DNA of 64,000 bases, taken from NCBI RefSeq assembly GCF_010993985.1, contig NZ_WINH01000014.1:1-64000 (forward strand), written 5' to 3'. The notes beneath the pieces were generated by a model. That model did not search any database. It saw only the letters and a program-made list of their open reading frames with translations, and was not told where the DNA came from. Below, piece after piece: positions 35,994 to 45,187 of this stretch; the stretch's first letter is position 1; every line of letters starts with the position of its first letter. This DNA is from Paraferrimonas sp. SM1919 (lineage in GTDB: Bacteria > Pseudomonadota > Gammaproteobacteria > Enterobacterales > Shewanellaceae). The position numbers and the translations under genes are program-made.

Positions 35994-38993
35994 ATGAAAT
36001 CAAAAATATATAAACATACGCTGATTGCGGCCAGTGTTTCTGCATTATTTGCATTAAGCACCCCAGCTTTTGCGAACAGTGCCACTGGCTCAATTTATGG
36101 GCAAGCCGAGCCAGGTGAGAAAATAACCTATACAAATACCCAAACAGGTGTTTCTCGCACTATTACCATTTCTGAAAATGGACGTTTTAATGTTAAAAGC
36201 GTACCACCAGGTATCTACGTAGTTAAAGACTCCTCAGGGAATACCCAAGAGATTCGAGTCAACTTAGGTAGCGGTGCTTATGTTTCCTTTGGAGCTTCAG
36301 AAATAATTGAGGTCACTGGTTCTCGAGTTTCTACCATCGATGCCACTAGCAGCGAATCCTCTTTTGTGTTTGATGCATCAGATGTTGAGCGCTTACCTGT
36401 TGCTCGTGATTCTGTATCAGTCGCCTTACTCGCACCTGGCGCAATTCAAGGCGGTAGTGCATTTGGTCGAAATTTACCTTCTTTTGGTGGCGCCTCTATT
36501 GCGGAGAATGGCTATTACATAGACGGCATGGATGTGACCAATTTACGCACCATGTTGGAATATGCAACTTTACCTCAAGATGCAATTCAGCAAACTGAGG
36601 TTAAATCTGGTGGCCTTGGTGCCGAATACGGTCGTTCTCTTGGCGGTATTATTAATGTTGTGACCAAGTCTGGTACAAATGAGTGGGAATTTGGTGGTTC
36701 CGTGTTCTATGAGCCACAATCACTAAGATCTAAAGCAAAAAATTCAACGGACTACCTTAACGACACAATTGGCGCATATCGCTCTGAAGATACCCGTGAT
36801 GCATTAGAGTATAATATTCATGCTGGTGGTGCATTAATTGAAGATACACTATTCTTCTTTGGTAACGTGCAAGGACAAAAAATTGAAAGGGATAACTATA
36901 GTAAAAATGATAGTTACCAATATTCGATTTCCAACCCTAAGTATATGGCCAAACTGAACTGGTATATCACAGAAGATCACTCAGTTCGTTTTACCCATAT
37001 TAATAACGAAACCGATTGGAAATATAAAAACTATACCAATCCGGTTGAGCCACAAACTGGTGCAACTATTCCATGGACAGGCAGCCACGGAGATTTAAGT
37101 TCAGAGTATGAGTATACCACTGGTGGTACGATTAACATTGCAGGTTATACTGGTTACCTAACCGATGACATAACCTTAGATGTTATGTACGGTAAGTTAG
37201 AATCCAAATATGCCAAAATCCCTAACCTAGAGGGTGATACTTGTGCTTATGCTTGGGATACTACAGGTGGTGTAGGCTGGGGTGGGCGAACAGCAATTGG
37301 TTGCTGGAATGCTCCGGTTCAAGCAATTGTAACTGATCAAGTCGATGATAAAGATGAGCGCACCAGCTTAAAAGTAGGTCTGGACTGGGCGCTAGGTGAC
37401 CATCTAGTCCGTGTAGGCTATAACAGTGAAGTTTATGATGCAACCTCACCAGGTGTAAAATATTCTGGTGACGAGTATTTCCGATACGTAACAGCTGATG
37501 CCAATGAAAACGGCTGTCGTATCAACGGGGTGGACCAAGCCTGTGGCACCGAAACTGTACGCTACCGTACATACTTCACCCAAACCGCCACATTTAAAAC
37601 AGAAAATACCGCCTTCTTTGTAGAGGATTCATGGCAAATGACCGATGATATGTTGTTATATCTAGGTCTACGAACAGAGAAATTCTCTAACTACGCAGGT
37701 AGTGGTGAAATCTTTGTAGAGTCTGATAACCTATTCGCTCCACGTTTAGGCTTTGCATGGGATGTAAATGGTGATTCTTCTGCCAAGCTATTTGCTTCTT
37801 TAGGCCGAAACTATATCCCTGTTGCAGCTAATACCAACATTCGTGCAACCCGTGAAGAATTATTTACCGAAAACTGGTATCTAGCTCCAGATGGTTGGAA
37901 TGCTGACGGTACAGCAGTTACTATGGGTGCTGAAATTGGACAAGGGGTTTACGATGAGCAAGTTCCTAAACCAGAACGTATTGCTGATCAAAACTTAAAG
38001 CCAATGCACCAAGATGAATTAATTGTTGGTTACCAGCAGTTTATTGATGATAACTGGAGCGGTGGCGTTAAGTTTACCGGACGTATGATTCAGAGCGGTA
38101 TGGATGATTACTGCGGAAAAGATGGCTTTGCACGCTGGGCTGCAGATAATGGCCACACTAACTTTGATCGCCATGATTTAGCAGGTTGCGTACTGATTAA
38201 TCCAGGTGAAGACGTAACCTTAGCCATGGATCTAAATCATGATGGTACCCTGACTAGCGCTACCGTTCCAGCTTCGTATTTAGAACTACCTAAGTATGAG
38301 CGTAACTATGCTGGTCTTGAGTTCACCCTTAACCGTGAATTAGCTGATTCTTGGCAGGCGAACTTCTCTTATGTACTTTCACGTACTTGGGGTAATGCTG
38401 AGGGCTATGTAAATACTTCACTAGCCCAAGAAGATGCTGGCGCAACCCAAGACTTTGACCATGCTAACTTTATGGATGGTGCACACGGAGACCTACCAAC
38501 AGACCGTCGTCATCAGTTTAAAGCCTATGGCTTGTATGAAATTACTGATGAACTATATGTATCAGCGAATGCTTCATTACTTTCTGGCACACCATTAAGC
38601 TGTCAAGGTTATGTAAGTCTAGCTGGTATGGATGAAGATCCAAGTGGCTCCGGCTCTACAGATTATGATGCTCATAACTTCAGTCGCTATGGTGCGTCTA
38701 GTTTCTACTGTAAAAATGAAGCTGGTCAACAAGTACTTAATGAGCGTGGCGGTGAAGGCCGTTCTAATTGGTTATTCAACCTAGATATGGGTGTAACTTA
38801 TGCGCCAAGCTGGGTTGAAGGCTTAGCTGTGAGTGCCAAAGTATTTAACATCCTAGACCGTCAAGAACCTACAGTAATTGACCAACAAAAAGATATGTCA
38901 CAAGGCAACAATGAAATTAACCCTGGCTTCCTGAAACCAGTGTCATTCCAAACGCCTCGCTATGTACTGCTATCTGCAAGATACAGCTTCTAA
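35994..38993 (+). CDS. Oar-like TonB-dependent receptor with N-terminal regulatory-like domain
   Basis: 999-aa outer-membrane receptor. A signal peptide (ends near PAFA, residue 27) is followed by a carboxypeptidase-regulatory-like beta-sandwich (about 30-100: ATGSIYGQAEPGEKITYTNT ... RFNVKSVPPGIYVV). The plug has IIEVTGSRVST, YYIDGMDVTNLR and GGIINVVTKSGTNEW, and the barrel ends in LLSARYSF. The N-terminal domain and plug resemble Oar/OmpA-related receptors. Several cysteine pairs occur in predicted loops. The ligand is unknown. The dyad at 35941 lies directly upstream, and a terminator follows at 39015. Confidence 0.9.
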   Translation: MKSKIYKHTLIAASVSALFALSTPAFANSATGSIYGQAEPGEKITYTNTQTGVSRTITISENGRFNVKSVPPGIYVVKDSSGNTQEIRVNLGSGAYVSFGASEIIEVTGSRVSTIDATSSESSFVFDASDVERLPVARDSVSVALLAPGAIQGGSAFGRNLPSFGGASIAENGYYIDGMDVTNLRTMLEYATLPQDAIQQTEVKSGGLGAEYGRSLGGIINVVTKSGTNEWEFGGSVFYEPQSLRSKAKNSTDYLNDTIGAYRSEDTRDALEYNIHAGGALIEDTLFFFGNVQGQKIERDNYSKNDSYQYSISNPKYMAKLNWYITEDHSVRFTHINNETDWKYKNYTNPVEPQTGATIPWTGSHGDLSSEYEYTTGGTINIAGYTGYLTDDITLDVMYGKLESKYAKIPNLEGDTCAYAWDTTGGVGWGGRTAIGCWNAPVQAIVTDQVDDKDERTSLKVGLDWALGDHLVRVGYNSEVYDATSPGVKYSGDEYFRYVTADANENGCRINGVDQACGTETVRYRTYFTQTATFKTENTAFFVEDSWQMTDDMLLYLGLRTEKFSNYAGSGEIFVESDNLFAPRLGFAWDVNGDSSAKLFASLGRNYIPVAANTNIRATREELFTENWYLAPDGWNADGTAVTMGAEIGQGVYDEQVPKPERIADQNLKPMHQDELIVGYQQFIDDNWSGGVKFTGRMIQSGMDDYCGKDGFARWAADNGHTNFDRHDLAGCVLINPGEDVTLAMDLNHDGTLTSATVPASYLELPKYERNYAGLEFTLNRELADSWQANFSYVLSRTWGNAEGYVNTSLAQEDAGATQDFDHANFMDGAHGDLPTDRRHQFKAYGLYEITDELYVSANASLLSGTPLSCQGYVSLAGMDEDPSGSGSTDYDAHNFSRYGASSFYCKNEAGQQVLNERGGEGRSNWLFNLDMGVTYAPSWVEGLAVSAKVFNILDRQEPTVIDQQKDMSQGNNEINPGFLKPVSFQTPRYVLLSARYSF

Positions 38994-39014
38994 TTAGATA
39001 ACGGTATTATAAAT

Positions 39015-39040
39015 AAACGGCCGCTTATGCGGCCGTTTTT
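39015..39040 (+). terminator. Terminator after the Oar-like receptor
   Basis: A 10-bp stem AAACGGCCGC / GCGGCCGTTT, loop TTAT and T run, 21 bp after the stop codon. Confidence 0.9.
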
Positions 39041-39099
39041 GTAAGAGAAAGCGACACACTTGTTATGAGTGGCCAGCAAGATTAATCGGACAACACCAT

Positions 39100-39245
39100 A
39101 ATTAATTTCACTTTACGCAACAATTAATTTCGGTCGTTGCGTATTATGCAAAAAACAGCTTTACTTATAACCAACCGGTATAGATATTAATTTTTTTGCT
39201 ACATACAATGAAGTTGAGCTTAACACTCAGATAACATTAGAGTGT
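39100..39245 (+). promoter_or_regulatory. Upstream region of the receptor at 39313, with an inverted repeat, shared with the remnant
   Basis: TACGCAAC (39114-39121) and GTTGCGTA (39136-39143) form an 8-bp inverted repeat with a 14-nt spacer. The following block with ACCAACCGGTATAG (39170-39183) is kept almost unchanged upstream of the pseudogene (35221-35240), where the right arm of the inverted repeat has mutated to ATTGCGCA. This is the likely promoter/operator region. The rest of the 319-bp gap (39246-39312) shows only the ribosome-binding region. Confidence 0.55.
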
Positions 39246-39312
39246 TTATTACAACAAAAGCCAAAGGCGCGTTAAGACGTCGGCAACATTTTACTTTGTA
39301 TGGGAAATAACT

Positions 39313-41877
39313 ATGTCTATTAAAACAACAGGGAAATACGGCTTGACGGCCGTAAGTCTAGCAGTCACCGTTGCACTGGGCGGAGCAAGTTTTACAGCCG
39401 TTGCTGATGAAGCAACCGCTAATAATGAAAAAATTGAGCAAATTGCGGTAGTTGGTACCCGTGCAGCACCTCGTTCAGTAGGTGATTCTCCAGTTCCTAT
39501 TGATATTATTGACGCAGAAGAGCTAGCAAAAAATGGCTCAACCGACATGATTGATATGTTAGTAACTGCGGTACCTTCATTTAACTCTCGTGCGCAACCT
39601 ATTTCTGATGCTGCCACCCTTATTCGTCCCGTAAACCTACGTGGTTTACCTTCTGATTCGACCTTAGTGCTTGTGAACGGTAAGCGTCGTCACCGTGCCT
39701 CTGTAATCGCCTTCCAAGGTGGTGGCCTGAACGATGGTGCCCAAGGTCCAGATATTTCTGTTATCCCAGGGGTTGCCCTTAAACAGGTTGAAGTTCTGCG
39801 TGATGGTGCATCGGCACAATACGGTTCTGATGCCATCGCCGGTGTAATGAACTTTGCCCTAAATGATAGCTCAGAGGGTGGTTCAATTGCGGTACAATCT
39901 GGCCAATACTATGAAGGTGATGGTGCGACAACAACCGTTGAAGCCAATCTAGGTTTACCTTTGACTGATGCTGGTTTTATTAATATTTCAGGTCAGCTAA
40001 AACAAGCGGATGCCACTAGCCGTTCCGTTCAGCGCCCTGATGCTGCAAATTTAATTGCAGAAGGCAACACCGCAGTGGCCAACCCTGCGCAAATCTGGGG
40101 TAATCCAGAAATTAAAGATGATTACACAGTATTCATCAACACAGGATTGGACATCAGCGATTCAGCTAAGGTCTATGCCTTTGGTAACGTTTCTTCCCGT
40201 GAAGTGACAGGTGGTTTCTACTACCGTAACCCACACAATCGCGGCAACGTATTTTCGCTAGATGATGGTGCAACTTTACTCGTTGGTGCTGTAAACGGTG
40301 ATCCATCAAGCTGTGGCATTGTGCCGATCCCTAAAAACTTAGATGGTTCTGACGGCAATGTTTTAACGTCTCAACCATACCAAGATGTCGTTTTAGGTGA
40401 TGATAATTGTTTTGCCATCAACCAACTGTACCCAGGTGGTTATACTCCAAGTTTTGGTGGTACGGTTGAAGATAAATCATTCTTTGCTGGTGTGAAAGGT
40501 GAAATTGCAGAGTGGAACTACGATTTAAGTGCAGGCTGGGGTAACAACAAAGCCCAGTTCCGTTTAAATAACTCTGTCAACCCATCCATGGGGCTTGAGT
40601 CACCGAAAAACTTCAATACCGGTGCCTATGAGCAGGATGAGTTAACGGCTAACTTTGATTTATCACGCTTTTTAAGCATTGGTGGTAAAGATGTTAGCTT
40701 TGCAACCGGTATTGAATACCGTAAAGAGACTTTCACCATTTATCAAGGTGATGAAGCTTCTTGGAAAGCCGGCCCTTATGCAGATCAAGGATTTGTAATT
40801 GGTTCCCACGGTTTCAAAGGCTTTGGCCCTGAGTCTGCTGGTGAAAATTCACGTAGCAATATTGGTATTTATATCGATACCGAAACTCAAATGACCGACG
40901 ACTGGTTGGTTAATGCTGCATTACGTTATGAGGATTTCACTACCTTTGGTGATACCTTAAACTATAAGTTAGCTACCCAATACTCGGTATCTGAAGACTT
41001 GTCGGTGCGTGCCTCACACTCTACTGGCTTCCGTGCGCCAACGGTTGGTCAAGAAAACGTAGTGAATACCCAAACTTCTATGATCAATGGTCAACTAGTA
41101 CAAAGCTTTATTGCGCCACCATCGGATCCATTGGCTTCATACCACGGTGCGCAACCACTCAAACCAGAAGAATCAACCAACTTTACCCTTGGTGCAGTAT
41201 TTGAATCTGGTGACTTCTTCTTAACGGTTGATTATTACAACATCGAGGTAATAGGTCGTCTAGCACAGTCTAGCCCTGTGGATGTTTTAGCAAGCTCACA
41301 TGAAGATTTGAAAGCGCTTGGTGTACAAAATCCAGAGCTGATCTCTGCGGTAACCTTCTACACCAATGACTTTGATACGACTACCCGTGGTGTTGATATC
41401 GTTGCCTCTTATGAAGCGCAAATCTTAGGTGGCGATGCTAAGTTTAGCTATAACCAGAACCTAAACGTCACTACCGTTGATAAGTATAATCCAGACACTA
41501 CCGATGAAGGTAAGGTCAAGCGTCTAGAAAAAGGTATTCCATTAGATCGCTTTAACCTAACTTGGAGCCAGTCGTGGGACAAGCTAAGTGCTAACTTACG
41601 TGCAAATTACTTTGGTAAGTACTTTGCGACCCATGCTGATGACACTTCAGACTGGGGTTCAGAAATTGCTAATAGTGCAATTACTCTAGACTTAAATGTT
41701 AGCTATCAAATCATTGATGGTTTAGGCCTTACTGTAGGCGCCAATAACCTGCTTGATCAAAAGGCACAACGCATTAAAGATAGCGCTTATTCTGTTGTTG
41801 GTGGTCAATACTACGAGAGTGGTCCGTTTGATTACAACGGTGGCTTCTACTACGGTAAGTTGTCTTACAGCTTCTAA
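39313..41877 (+). CDS. TonB-dependent outer-membrane receptor
   Basis: 854-aa receptor with a signal peptide (cleavage near FTAVADE, residue 30), a TonB-box-like IEQIAVVGTRAAPRS and a plug with STDMIDMLVTAVPSFN, LRGLPSDSTLVLVNGKRRHR and YGSDAIAGVMNFAL. The barrel ends in YYGKLSYSF. The plug sequence is typical of Shewanella/Alteromonas receptors of the sugar- or siderophore-uptake type; the ligand is not deducible. It is the intact homologue of the remnant at 35158-35752 and belongs to a different subfamily from the receptors at 31514 and 35994. Confidence 0.92.
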   Translation: MSIKTTGKYGLTAVSLAVTVALGGASFTAVADEATANNEKIEQIAVVGTRAAPRSVGDSPVPIDIIDAEELAKNGSTDMIDMLVTAVPSFNSRAQPISDAATLIRPVNLRGLPSDSTLVLVNGKRRHRASVIAFQGGGLNDGAQGPDISVIPGVALKQVEVLRDGASAQYGSDAIAGVMNFALNDSSEGGSIAVQSGQYYEGDGATTTVEANLGLPLTDAGFINISGQLKQADATSRSVQRPDAANLIAEGNTAVANPAQIWGNPEIKDDYTVFINTGLDISDSAKVYAFGNVSSREVTGGFYYRNPHNRGNVFSLDDGATLLVGAVNGDPSSCGIVPIPKNLDGSDGNVLTSQPYQDVVLGDDNCFAINQLYPGGYTPSFGGTVEDKSFFAGVKGEIAEWNYDLSAGWGNNKAQFRLNNSVNPSMGLESPKNFNTGAYEQDELTANFDLSRFLSIGGKDVSFATGIEYRKETFTIYQGDEASWKAGPYADQGFVIGSHGFKGFGPESAGENSRSNIGIYIDTETQMTDDWLVNAALRYEDFTTFGDTLNYKLATQYSVSEDLSVRASHSTGFRAPTVGQENVVNTQTSMINGQLVQSFIAPPSDPLASYHGAQPLKPEESTNFTLGAVFESGDFFLTVDYYNIEVIGRLAQSSPVDVLASSHEDLKALGVQNPELISAVTFYTNDFDTTTRGVDIVASYEAQILGGDAKFSYNQNLNVTTVDKYNPDTTDEGKVKRLEKGIPLDRFNLTWSQSWDKLSANLRANYFGKYFATHADDTSDWGSEIANSAITLDLNVSYQIIDGLGLTVGANNLLDQKAQRIKDSAYSVVGGQYYESGPFDYNGGFYYGKLSYSF

Positions 41878-41895
41878 ATTAGTAATAAAGCAAAC

Positions 41896-41926
41896 AAAAA
41901 CCCAAGCTATTTAGCTTGGGTTTTTT
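41896..41926 (+). terminator. Terminator after the third TonB receptor
   Basis: Stem AAAAACCCAAGCT / AGCTTGGGTTTTT with a short A/T loop and T run, 18 bp after the stop codon. It may also serve yebG from the other side. Confidence 0.9.
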
Positions 41927-41952
41927 ATTAAGTAGCATCAAAAATTAGCAGG

Positions 41953-42201
41953 CTAACTGGCTGGGATATCTTTCACTTTTTTCAGTGCAGCCATTAGCTC
42001 GTTACGATTTTCGATAAACACATCAGCAATTTTCTCACTGATGTCTTCAGCAATAGAATCATCTGCTTTAGCAATTAAATCTACGATTGAGTACATACAA
42101 TCTAACCTTTGATCATAAGCATCGGCTAACTTCTTTTCCATGTACTCCCCTGCCGTGTCTCCATTGCGCTTTACAACGCGGTAAATAACTTCAACAGCCA
42201 T
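41953..42201 (-). CDS. yebG: YebG family DNA-damage-related protein
   Basis: 82-aa protein that starts MAVEVIYRVVKR and has KKLADAYDQRLDCMYSIVDLI, the pattern of E. coli YebG, a small SOS-induced protein of unclear function. It is somewhat shorter than E. coli YebG at the C-terminus. A degenerate LexA-like site (CTGT with a poor right half) lies at 42250-42265 on the upstream side. It is separately placed from yacL by 86 bp. Confidence 0.8.
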   Translation of the reverse strand: MAVEVIYRVVKRNGDTAGEYMEKKLADAYDQRLDCMYSIVDLIAKADDSIAEDISEKIADVFIENRNELMAALKKVKDIPAS

Positions 42202-42287
42202 GCGTGCTCGTCTCCATTTTTATAGATTTCAATAGCATACACAAAACACATGGATAAATAAACAGTAATCCTAAAATAACTCATGCA

Positions 42288-42647
42288 TTAAAACTTGTGG
42301 AAAGCCGCAATAACCTCAATAAAATCTTCTAAGCCACAATCAGCCTCTAACAACGAGTTATCTATATTAAGAGCGTCATCATCGAGTGCCACCTCTTCCC
42401 CATGCAAGGCATTCGCCCACACCTGCACTTGACCATCTTCAATGACTAAGTTGACTTCACTACCGATGTGCTGCCATTTAGCACCGAGTTTAAAGGGATC
42501 TTCTGCCAACCATTGCTGCAACTGCTTTTGTAGTGACTTGTCGGCGGCGTACTCTTCATTAAACCAGACGGCAAAGGCTTCATGGCCCATTGAAAACTCT
42601 GTCACCAGCAAGCCAGTAATAGGATCTCTACGAAATTCTGCTTCCAC
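42288..42647 (-). CDS. yacL: YacL family protein (UPF0231)
   Basis: 119-aa acidic protein with the YacL pattern: EFRRDPITG at the N-terminus, the central FSMGHEAFAVWFNEE, and a C-terminal CGLEDFIEVIAAFHKF. The function is unknown. It lies downstream of the fkpA-like gene on the same strand, with a terminator between them. Confidence 0.88.
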   Translation of the reverse strand: MEAEFRRDPITGLLVTEFSMGHEAFAVWFNEEYAADKSLQKQLQQWLAEDPFKLGAKWQHIGSEVNLVIEDGQVQVWANALHGEEVALDDDALNIDNSLLEADCGLEDFIEVIAAFHKF

Positions 42648-42674
42648 TTAATTGTTCCTGCTCGTACACGGATA

Positions 42675-42702
42675 TAAAAAAAGCCAGCGCAAAGCTGGCT
42701 TT
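42675..42702 (-). terminator. Terminator of the FKBP gene
   Basis: Stem AAAGCCAGC / GCTGGCTTT with loop GCAAA. Read on the minus strand it ends in a long T run, 19 bp after the stop codon of the FKBP gene. Confidence 0.85.
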
Positions 42703-42720
42703 ATCACATCTCAATTCGAT

Positions 42721-43458
42721 TTAGTCCGCTTTTTTTGCTTTCTCAATAGAGAATAGCTCAACTTCAAAAATAAGTGTGGAATACGGAGGAATAGCGCCCA
42801 CGACGTGAGCGCCGTAAGCGAGCTCAGAAGGGATAGTAAAACGGAATTTAGATCCCACTGACATTAACTGAACACCTTCGGTCCAGCCTGGAATCACTCC
42901 GTTTAAAGCAAAGGTAATTGTTTCACCATGAGAGCTGTCAAATACCGTACCGTCAATCAAAGTACCATGGTAACGCACTTTTACTTTATCTTCAGCACTT
43001 GGCTTGTCGCCTTCAGCGGCAACCAGAACTTCATATTGCAAGCCAGAATCAGTAACGATGACACCGTCTTTCTTTTTATTTTCTTCTAGATACTGAGCAC
43101 CTTCCATTTTCGCAGCTGCTTCAGCCTCTTGAGCTTGCGCTTGTCGCTTCTGCTGAATGCTTTCACCCAGTGCTTTAAGAATAGTTTGGATTTCTTCTTG
43201 GCTTAAGCTCAGGTTTTCTTCACCCTTAAGGCCATCTTTGAAACCCTGCGCCACAACTTCTGAATCAAAGCTTAAGCCTAAACCTGTTAGCTCTCCATTT
43301 TGTGCATGGGCATAAAGACCATTTGCGGCACCCATAGCATAAGCTTGTTTTTGAGCTTCGGTAGTAAGCTCCACCTTAGCAGGAGCAGCTTCGTGATTAC
43401 ATGCAGCTAAAGTAGCTACTGATAATGCCAATAGTGACATTTTAAATACAGACTTCAT
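42721..43458 (-). CDS. fkpA: FKBP-type peptidyl-prolyl isomerase lipoprotein (FkpA-like)
   Basis: Periplasmic proline isomerase/chaperone. The 245-aa protein has a lipoprotein signal with lipobox LAAC (Cys20), an N-terminal helical dimerisation domain of the FKBP_N type (about 30-130) and a C-terminal FKBP domain (about 135-240) with VKVRYHGTLIDGTVFDSS, GVIPGWTEGVQLM and the IPPYSTLIFEVEL strand. FkpA of E. coli is soluble, so the lipid anchor is a difference. Membership in FkpA rather than FklB is likely but not certain. Confidence 0.85.
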   Translation of the reverse strand: MKSVFKMSLLALSVATLAACNHEAAPAKVELTTEAQKQAYAMGAANGLYAHAQNGELTGLGLSFDSEVVAQGFKDGLKGEENLSLSQEEIQTILKALGESIQQKRQAQAQEAEAAAKMEGAQYLEENKKKDGVIVTDSGLQYEVLVAAEGDKPSAEDKVKVRYHGTLIDGTVFDSSHGETITFALNGVIPGWTEGVQLMSVGSKFRFTIPSELAYGAHVVGAIPPYSTLIFEVELFSIEKAKKAD

Positions 43459-43642
43459 AAGTTCCCTTAAAATCAGATTATCTTCAGATCGTTTTTATAA
43501 TTGCCAACTCTAACTTAGATATACAATACTTCCAAGTGCAAAGCATATAAGATTAAGCTAAATTTCAGATTAAGACTACATAGCACTCTTTTGGTTCATG
43601 GTTTGTGTTAATATTTGTACTTTTATTACTTTTGCGATTTTT

Positions 43643-43852
43643 ATGACCCAAGAACATCGAATAGACTTACTTGAAATGAAATTAGCGTTTCAAGATGAAA
43701 CCATTGAGAAATTAAATCAAGAATTAATTGAACTCAATGAAATCGTTGCGTTCCAAAAAGAACAATTGAACTATTTAACCAGTAAAATACAAGCTCTTGG
43801 TGGTAGCAACCTTGCTTCTGAAGATGAAGAAACCCCTCCTCCGCATTACTAA
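43643..43852 (+). CDS. slyX: SlyX family coiled-coil protein
   Basis: 69-aa protein made of one heptad-repeat helix (about residues 5-48: RIDLLEMKLAFQDETIEKL, then LIELNEIVAFQKEQLNYL) and a short acidic tail ending PPPHY, the usual SlyX end. The function is unknown; it is often near FKBP (slyD/fkpA) genes, as here. The internal start at 43643 gives the family length. It overlaps the next gene by 29 bp. Confidence 0.92.
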   Translation: MTQEHRIDLLEMKLAFQDETIEKLNQELIELNEIVAFQKEQLNYLTSKIQALGGSNLASEDEETPPPHY

Positions 43853-45149
43853 CAGTTTATGCCTTAGTACTGTATTACTAATGCAAGGATGCGCCAGCAG
43901 TTTTGCTCCTGAGCATCCGTTGCTAATGGCGACAGCTAAAACAAATATTCATCAAGGCTATAGCCAGCAACCACTGCCACTAGACCAAGAATCTAATCTT
44001 TTACTTTATGCCCAAGAAATGGGGCGGCTTGAGCAACTTACTGGGGCTTTTACACAATCACAACGTCATTACCAACGAGCCATTGAGCTCTATCAACAGC
44101 AATGGCAAAGAGCCACTCTCTCAGCCACAGAAATAGCACAGCAGACCGCAGCGGTAATCATTAACGATCTTGCTATTAGCTACGGTGGTAATCCCTTTGA
44201 ACAACTGATGCTACACCAATATCAGGGCATGAATTATCTATTTCAGGGTAATTTAGAAGCCGCTATGGTGGAAGCTCGGCAAGTGAACCAACTGCAGCAA
44301 ATGCAATTACAGCAGTACCAAGGTGAGCACAGTGTGGCCGCGCTCGAATCCGGTGAGATTCAAAAGCAGCTATCCCAACTCAGTCGTAATGCCGGTAATC
44401 ATGGCAGTTCATTGGTAAACAGTTATAACTATGTCTTTAGTGCTCTGCTGCATGATATCAGTGGCAATGCTAACGCCGCCTATATTGATATTAAGAAGGC
44501 CCACCAGCTCAGCCCTAATAACCCACAGCTTAAAAGTTGGCTGGCTGAATTAGCCCAAAAAGCAGAACTGGAAATGCCGCAGGGCTTTATCGGTGCTCCG
44601 GCCTCAAAAGGCCAAGGTACATTAGTATTACTTGGTGAACAAGGCTGGATTCAGGCTAAGAAGGCCATCAATATTCCGTTTTGGATTGACCGCAAATGGT
44701 ATCGTCTATCTATGCCAAGCTATGGTCGCAGTTATCCCCCAGCACCACTCAAGCTGACTCTGGACAGTATTCCACTTAGTAATAACAGGGTGAATCAACT
44801 AGATAAGCTGGCCATCACCGCGTTAAAAGAACAGTACATCGCCATAGCGGCCAGGCAGATTGCCCGTATTTACGCCAAGGTTAAAGTTAATGAATCAATG
44901 GAATACGAAGCCCGTGGCCTTGAGCTAGCGGTAGAGATCTTTAACTTGATCTCAGAAAGAGCCGACCTTCGTAGCTGGCTGACACTACCCCAGGGAACTT
45001 CTTTAACTCGTAAGCATATCAGTGCCGGTAAGCATCAACTAAATATTAACGGTCAACTCAAGCAGCTTGAAATCAAACCAGGACGCACAACGATAGTTTG
45101 GGCCATCAAAGTTGACAACAAGCTTAAAATCCACTCTATTATTATTTAA
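43824..45149 (+). CDS. COG3014-type lipoprotein
   Basis: 441-aa predicted lipoprotein. The start at 43824 gives a signal with lipobox LMQGC (Cys23). It is followed by helical TPR-like repeats (about residues 60-240, Gln/Leu-rich, with NYLFQGNLEAAMVEARQVNQ) and a C-terminal beta-rich domain. The arrangement and the downstream lpoB match the COG3014 family of gammaproteobacteria, which often lies in a COG3014-ycfL-lpoB set. A ycfL-type gene is not seen here. The role is likely linked to cell-envelope or peptidoglycan upkeep (inference). Confidence 0.75.
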   Translation: MKKPLLRITNSLCLSTVLLMQGCASSFAPEHPLLMATAKTNIHQGYSQQPLPLDQESNLLLYAQEMGRLEQLTGAFTQSQRHYQRAIELYQQQWQRATLSATEIAQQTAAVIINDLAISYGGNPFEQLMLHQYQGMNYLFQGNLEAAMVEARQVNQLQQMQLQQYQGEHSVAALESGEIQKQLSQLSRNAGNHGSSLVNSYNYVFSALLHDISGNANAAYIDIKKAHQLSPNNPQLKSWLAELAQKAELEMPQGFIGAPASKGQGTLVLLGEQGWIQAKKAINIPFWIDRKWYRLSMPSYGRSYPPAPLKLTLDSIPLSNNRVNQLDKLAITALKEQYIAIAARQIARIYAKVKVNESMEYEARGLELAVEIFNLISERADLRSWLTLPQGTSLTRKHISAGKHQLNINGQLKQLEIKPGRTTIVWAIKVDNKLKIHSIII

Positions 45150-45187
45150 CTCAGAAAAGATCTTAGATCTAAATAGAAGGCAAAATT

